Source of the DNA: a marine gamma proteobacterium HTCC2148
GTDB lineage: Bacteria; Pseudomonadota; Gammaproteobacteria; Pseudomonadales; Halieaceae
Direction: 5' to 3'
Length of the DNA: 40,557 bases
NCBI GenBank assembly: GCA_000156295.1
Contig: DS999233.1
Coordinates: 1-40,557 of the forward strand
Every line of letters begins with the position of its first letter. Position 1 is the stretch's first letter. The notes below the pieces were generated by a model that was given only the letters and a program-made list of their open reading frames with translations, was not told the origin of the DNA and searched no databases. Of the stretch, positions 36,751 through 40,557 are shown piece after piece. A program made the position numbers and the translations under genes.

Positions 36751-38202
36751 TCAAACCAGCAAGGTATCGCTATAATCCAGCAGCTGCTCCATCAACTCAC
36801 ACTGGGGCAGAGTCAGCTCTCCCGACGTTACCAGCGTCTGAATCAGTTCTTGATACTCTTCCATACAGATACTGCTGCCCGCGTCCGGTTCTGTGAGTCG
36901 CTGAAACCGATATTCCTCCCACAGGGCCAATTCCTCGCCAGACAGGGTCTGTGGGTAGTTGCGGGCCCGATATCGAAACAGCATTTCGGTGAGACGACCG
37001 TCTTCAAAAGGGAACGTAGCGGAGGCCAACTCTTCCGCCGAGCTCTCGCGCACTTGGTCCATTAGTCGCTTGTCGGTAGCGCCGAAGAACCCTCCGCTGT
37101 AAAGCATGCGATCGGGATCAGTAATCTCGTCGAATTGACGACCGCTAAAGATCGCCTGAATTTTTTGCACAAAGCCCTGCGAATCACGGCCACGATACTC
37201 TCGCAATGCGGCAAGATGCGCCCGACATTGCTCTCCTGAAATACCCAGGCGAGCTGCCGTTTCCGGATCGGCCATCTTTGCCGTCACCAATATCGGGCAC
37301 TTGTTGATATGCACCGATTTGAGCCCAGGGCGCTCTGTGCCTTCAGGCAGTTCATCGGCTCGAGTGTACAGCAGAGTCCTTGTTTCCTCTGGAGACTGCT
37401 GCATCAGCATTGCTGGATCTGTCATCAGGTCATAACAGATCACCTCGTTCTTATTGGTCGGGTGCATAGCCAGCGGCACAATCAGGCCAATATTGTGGCG
37501 CACGGCACCAAACATGCCGGAAACGTGCAGCACCGGTTTCATCGCATCCAGATCAAGCAAGGTGGACACAGAGCGCTTGTCACGATGCTTCAACACATAG
37601 TCATAAAGCCTGGGTTGCTTGGTTTTGATCAATCGCGCCATGGCGATCGTTGCATGTACATCCGACAATGCATCGTGCGCAGCTTCATGGGCAATACCGT
37701 TTGCGGCAGTCAATGCCTCCAACCTAAAACTGGGCTGACCATCCTCGCGCAATGGCCACTCGATACCTTCCGGGCGCAAGGCATAGCAGGCCCGCACCAT
37801 GTCGATAATGTCCCAGCGAGAATTGCCGTTCTGCCACTCCCTGCCATAGGGGTCGTAGAAATTACGATACAGAGTGTAACGACTCACCTCGTCATCAAAG
37901 CGCAGGGAGTTATAACCGACGCCGCAAGTCCCTGGCGCAGCCAGTTCAGCATGAATGAGTCGGATAAACTCCGCCTCGGGTAGGCCCTCAGCCAGTGCTT
38001 TTTGCGGTGTGATACCGGTAACCAGGCAAGCCTGAGGGTGGGGCAGGAAATCATTGGCTGGGCGCGAATAAATCACCAGCGGCTCACCAATAGGATTTAG
38101 ATCGGCATCCGTGCGCAGACCGGCGAACTGCACCGGGCGATCTCGGGAGGGATCAGCTCCAAAAGTCTCATAGTCGTGCCAGTAGAAGGTCGTATCAGAC
38201 AA
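36751..38202 (-). CDS. sbcB: Exodeoxyribonuclease I
   Basis: Single-strand 3'-5' DNA exonuclease in recombination and mismatch repair. DEDDh nuclease core: FYWHDYETFGADPSRDRPVQ (D10, E12), CGVGYNSLRFDDEVSRYTLY, and HEAAHDALSDVHATIAMARL. The SH3-like and helical C-terminal parts are typical (LHVSGMFGAVRHNIGLIVPL). 483 residues (E. coli 475). TTG 38202 start overlaps the fumarase stop by 8 bp, implying coupling. Confidence 0.95.
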   Translation of the reverse strand: MSDTTFYWHDYETFGADPSRDRPVQFAGLRTDADLNPIGEPLVIYSRPANDFLPHPQACLVTGITPQKALAEGLPEAEFIRLIHAELAAPGTCGVGYNSLRFDDEVSRYTLYRNFYDPYGREWQNGNSRWDIIDMVRACYALRPEGIEWPLREDGQPSFRLEALTAANGIAHEAAHDALSDVHATIAMARLIKTKQPRLYDYVLKHRDKRSVSTLLDLDAMKPVLHVSGMFGAVRHNIGLIVPLAMHPTNKNEVICYDLMTDPAMLMQQSPEETRTLLYTRADELPEGTERPGLKSVHINKCPILVTAKMADPETAARLGISGEQCRAHLAALREYRGRDSQGFVQKIQAIFSGRQFDEITDPDRMLYSGGFFGATDKRLMDQVRESSAEELASATFPFEDGRLTEMLFRYRARNYPQTLSGEELALWEEYRFQRLTEPDAGSSICMEEYQELIQTLVTSGELTLPQCELMEQLLDYSDTLLV

Positions 38203-39718
38203 CTTCTATCGCCTGTTCTTCGATCTTTGCCTGCCAGATTTTTGGACCTATTTCATGCACAGAAGTACCTTCGGCATCCACCGCCACACTCACCGGCATA
38301 TCCTTTACTTCAAATTCGTAAATGGCTTCCATTCCCAACTCTGGAAATGCAACCACTTTGGCAGCGGTAATTGCTTTTGACACCAGGTAAGCGGCGCCAC
38401 CCACGGCCATGAGGTAAACCGCCTTGTGTTTCTTGATTGCCGCAACCCCAACTGGACCGCGTTCTGCTTTGCCGATCATTCCCAACAGACCGGTTTGCTC
38501 CAATATAAAGTCGGTAAACTTGTCCATCCGGGTGGAGGTTGTCGGACCGGCAGGGCCCACCACTTCATCGCGCACCGGGTCGACTGGCCCGACGTAGTAG
38601 ATAAAACGACCTTTCAAATCCACTTCTGGTGGCAAACCTTCACCGGAATCAATCAGCTCCTTCATTTTTTTGTGAGCTGCATCGCGTCCGGTGAACATTT
38701 TCCCTGAGAGCAGCAGCGTATCGCCTGGTTTCCACTGGGCTGCCTCTTGAGGTGTCACGGTATCGAGGTTGACACGGCGCACGCCCTCACCGACTTCCCA
38801 GGTAATGTCGGGCCAATCCTCAAGGTTTGGCGGTGTCTGCAGTGCTGGCCCCGAACCATTCAGTACAAAATGTGCATGGCGGGTAGCGGCGCAATTGGGA
38901 ATCATGCACACGGGTAAAGAGGCAGCATGAGTTGGATAATCATGGATTTTTACGTCCATAACGGTCGTAAGTCCGCCCAGACCCTGGGCCCCAATACCCA
39001 GCCGGTTAACCTTTTCCATTATTTCCAGGCGCAGCTCTTCCACCCGGTTAGAGGGACCACGTTCTCGCAGCTCGTGAATATCAATGGGCTCCATCAAAGA
39101 TTCTTTCGCCATCACCGCCGCTTTTTCAGCGGTGCCACCGATACCGATACCGAGCATGCCCGGTGGGCACCAGCCGGCACCCATGGTGGGTACCGTTTTC
39201 ACCACCCAGTCGACAATGCTGTCTGAAGGGTTGAGCATGGCCATCTTGGATTTGTTCTCAGAACCACCGCCTTTGGCGGCTACCTGCACGTCGACCGTAT
39301 CGCCTTTTACGACCTCCATATGAATCACTGCGGGCGTATTGTCTTTGGTGTTTCTGCGGGCGCCAGCAGGATCTTCAAGAATGGACGCGCGCAACACATT
39401 GTCAGGATTTAAATAGGCGCGACGCACACCTTCGTTGACCATCTCAGCCACTGACATTTCCGAATCCCACTGAACGCCCATGCCGATTTTCAAGAAAACC
39501 GTGACGATGCCGGTATCCTGACAAATAGGTCGATGGCCTTCAGCACACATCCGCGAATTAATAAGAATCTGGGCCATGGCATCTTTGGCCGCAGGGTTTT
39601 GCTCTTTTTCCCACGCCTGGTGCACGGCGTCGACAAAATCTTTGGGGTGGTAGTAAGAAATAAATTGCAGGGCGTCGGCGACGCTATCGATGAAATCGTC
39701 CTGGCGAATGACGGTCAT
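38195..39718 (-). CDS. fumA: Class I (iron-sulfur) fumarate hydratase
   Basis: Interconverts fumarate and malate in the TCA cycle using an oxygen-labile [4Fe-4S] cluster. Cluster-type cysteines in GHRPICQDTGIVTVF (C66), GAGWCPPGMLGIGIGG and MIPNCAATRHAHFVLNG. The C-terminal beta domain carries GPAGPTTSTRMDKF and RGPVGVAAIKKHKAVYLMAV. 507 residues, a fused single-chain class I enzyme, a little shorter than E. coli FumA/B (548). GAAGGA precedes ATG 39718. Symbol chosen by class; fumB would be equally valid. Confidence 0.94.
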   Translation of the reverse strand: MTVIRQDDFIDSVADALQFISYYHPKDFVDAVHQAWEKEQNPAAKDAMAQILINSRMCAEGHRPICQDTGIVTVFLKIGMGVQWDSEMSVAEMVNEGVRRAYLNPDNVLRASILEDPAGARRNTKDNTPAVIHMEVVKGDTVDVQVAAKGGGSENKSKMAMLNPSDSIVDWVVKTVPTMGAGWCPPGMLGIGIGGTAEKAAVMAKESLMEPIDIHELRERGPSNRVEELRLEIMEKVNRLGIGAQGLGGLTTVMDVKIHDYPTHAASLPVCMIPNCAATRHAHFVLNGSGPALQTPPNLEDWPDITWEVGEGVRRVNLDTVTPQEAAQWKPGDTLLLSGKMFTGRDAAHKKMKELIDSGEGLPPEVDLKGRFIYYVGPVDPVRDEVVGPAGPTTSTRMDKFTDFILEQTGLLGMIGKAERGPVGVAAIKKHKAVYLMAVGGAAYLVSKAITAAKVVAFPELGMEAIYEFEVKDMPVSVAVDAEGTSVHEIGPKIWQAKIEEQAIEVV

Positions 39719-39779
39719 GGCGGGTGTCCTTCAATAGAGGGTGTGAAGCGCGGCAGGTATTGTACACCGCTCAAAGACA

Positions 39780-39793
39780 CGGGGAAGCCCCCG
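39780..39793 (-). terminator. weak hairpin before the fumarase gene
   Basis: On the minus strand CGGGG-GCTT-CCCCG is followed by TGTCTTT, a poor U-tract. It could slow or end transcription from the coiled-coil gene. A -10-like TACAAT follows (about 39759-39764), about 40 bp before the fumarase ATG, so fumarase may have its own promoter. Confidence 0.35.
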
Positions 39794-39842
39794 CCACGGT
39801 CGAAATGGCGACGGTCTCTGGTTGCTAGGGGCTATCTTCGGT

Positions 39843-40538
39843 TTAGGGAGCTGACTGCAAGGCCCGAATGGCGCCTTCCAACTCATTAATGCTGCCATTG
39901 ACCTGGCGACGGAATGCATCGGTTGCCCGAATGCCTTCTTCATTACTTTTCACCTGCCGGTTTATTTTAGCCAGGTCAAGATTGATACGATTAAGGGTAT
40001 CGGCCACTCGTTCCACCTCGGCCTGGTTGGCCTTGGCACTGCTTATCAGGCGAGACAAATCTCCTGACACGTTTTTAAGCTTGGCGAGATCATTAGCAGC
40101 GCTGCTGACTTTCGTTTGCGTGGCCTTCAGTGACTTTTCGTTAGCTGCGATTTTCTTGTTGTAAGTTTTGCTAGAGGCCTCAAGCTTACCCAGGCGTTCC
40201 TTGCTCTGTTTCCAGACGTTATCCCACAACTTGCGAACTTCGGTATCCAGATCGCGGATCTTGGCCGCCTGCACCGCCGCATTCTGGCTCATGCCTTCGT
40301 CGGTATCGGACAAGCGAGCCTCGAGATCCCCTATTCGCAGCTCATAGTCATTCATAGTATTGCTCGCTTGTTTGAGCTGTTCCTGAAGCTGCCATGCCCA
40401 GGCGCAAGCAATCGCTGCGATGACCAACGCGACCGTAATGAACAATCTGCTCAGCAGCCCTGAGCCGGCTTGCTTGACAGGAGGCTTGCCGCCGCCGTTA
40501 CCGCTCTTTTTTCTGGGCGCGGATGTGGCTGTTTGCAC
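39843..40538 (-). CDS. Coiled-coil membrane protein of unknown function
   Basis: Not recognised. The basic, Gly/Pro-rich N-terminus (PRKKSGNGGGKPPVKQ) is followed by one hydrophobic helix (about residues 29-49, RLFITVALVIAAIACAWAW) and then about 180 residues of heptad-like, charged, nearly proline-free sequence, predicted coiled coil. The topology suggests a single-pass inner-membrane protein with a periplasmic coiled coil, possibly oligomeric. I use GTG 40538, but the frame stays open to the window edge (reading DRDYTL before it), so the true start may lie outside. Upstream of fumarase, same strand, 124-bp gap. Confidence 0.7.
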   Translation of the reverse strand: MQTATSAPRKKSGNGGGKPPVKQAGSGLLSRLFITVALVIAAIACAWAWQLQEQLKQASNTMNDYELRIGDLEARLSDTDEGMSQNAAVQAAKIRDLDTEVRKLWDNVWKQSKERLGKLEASSKTYNKKIAANEKSLKATQTKVSSAANDLAKLKNVSGDLSRLISSAKANQAEVERVADTLNRINLDLAKINRQVKSNEEGIRATDAFRRQVNGSINELEGAIRALQSAP

Positions 40539-40557
40539 CAGGGTATAATCACGATCC

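Noticed and set aside
1-40557. CRISPR arrays, tRNAs, insertion sequences, phage or defence genes
   Set aside because: No regularly spaced repeats, cloverleaf-like genes, transposases, integrases or defence signatures were found by reading; an automated scan was not possible.

Overview
The window reads as a chromosomal segment of a marine-type gammaproteobacterium. Gene content and order resemble the Pseudomonas / Cellvibrionales (Halieaceae-like, OMG) lineage, and the 16S fragment is gammaproteobacterial. Nearly every gene is a recognisable housekeeping gene. No transposase, integrase, phage gene, CRISPR array or tRNA was found. Genus cannot be fixed from the sequence alone.

Layout, left to right. 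(1) 1-726: the 5' end of a 16S rRNA gene on the minus strand, with its leader and P1-like promoter. (2) 727-3237, minus: msrP-msrQ (periplasmic methionine sulfoxide repair; msrQ carries an apparent one-base frameshift) and pssA (phosphatidylserine synthase). (3) 3276-8573: a branched-chain amino acid block. ilvY and ilvC are divergent around a two-operator control region; ilvC converges on the ilvI-ilvH operon across a shared terminator; ilvI has a long leader with attenuator-like features. (4) 8574-9553, plus: two tandem secreted DUF4124 proteins. (5) 9757-16689, minus: a coupled minor-pilin operon pilE-fimU-pilV-pilW-pilX-pilY1. (6) 16805-21220, minus: rluD-pgeF-clpB, with a near-consensus sigma-32 promoter before clpB. 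(7) 21323-26959: bamD, nadE, and the pilS-pilR two-component system that normally controls pilin transcription. (8) 26977-33274, minus: ribF-ileS-lspA-fkpB-ispH, then the separate pseudopilin fimT. (9) 33410-40538, minus: a coiled-coil membrane protein, then fumarase-sbcB, pyrB-nudF and murJ.

How the genes work together. IlvIH makes acetolactate or acetohydroxybutyrate, and IlvC reduces and isomerises it under IlvY. The minor pilins and PilY1 form the tip and priming complex of type IV pili, with PilSR nearby. LspA processes lipoproteins, and the lipoprotein BamD belongs to the outer-membrane assembly machine. IspH supplies isoprenoids, and MurJ flips the peptidoglycan precursor lipid II.

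I found no clearly new multi-gene system. The best leads are regulatory or structural: a perfect hairpin that places the fimT ribosome binding site in its loop and the start codon in its stem; the ilvI leader; the ilvY/ilvC control region joined to an enterobacterial-type long ketol-acid reductoisomerase in a Pseudomonas-like neighbourhood; a cysteine-rich insertion and tail in PilY1; and the msrQ frameshift.
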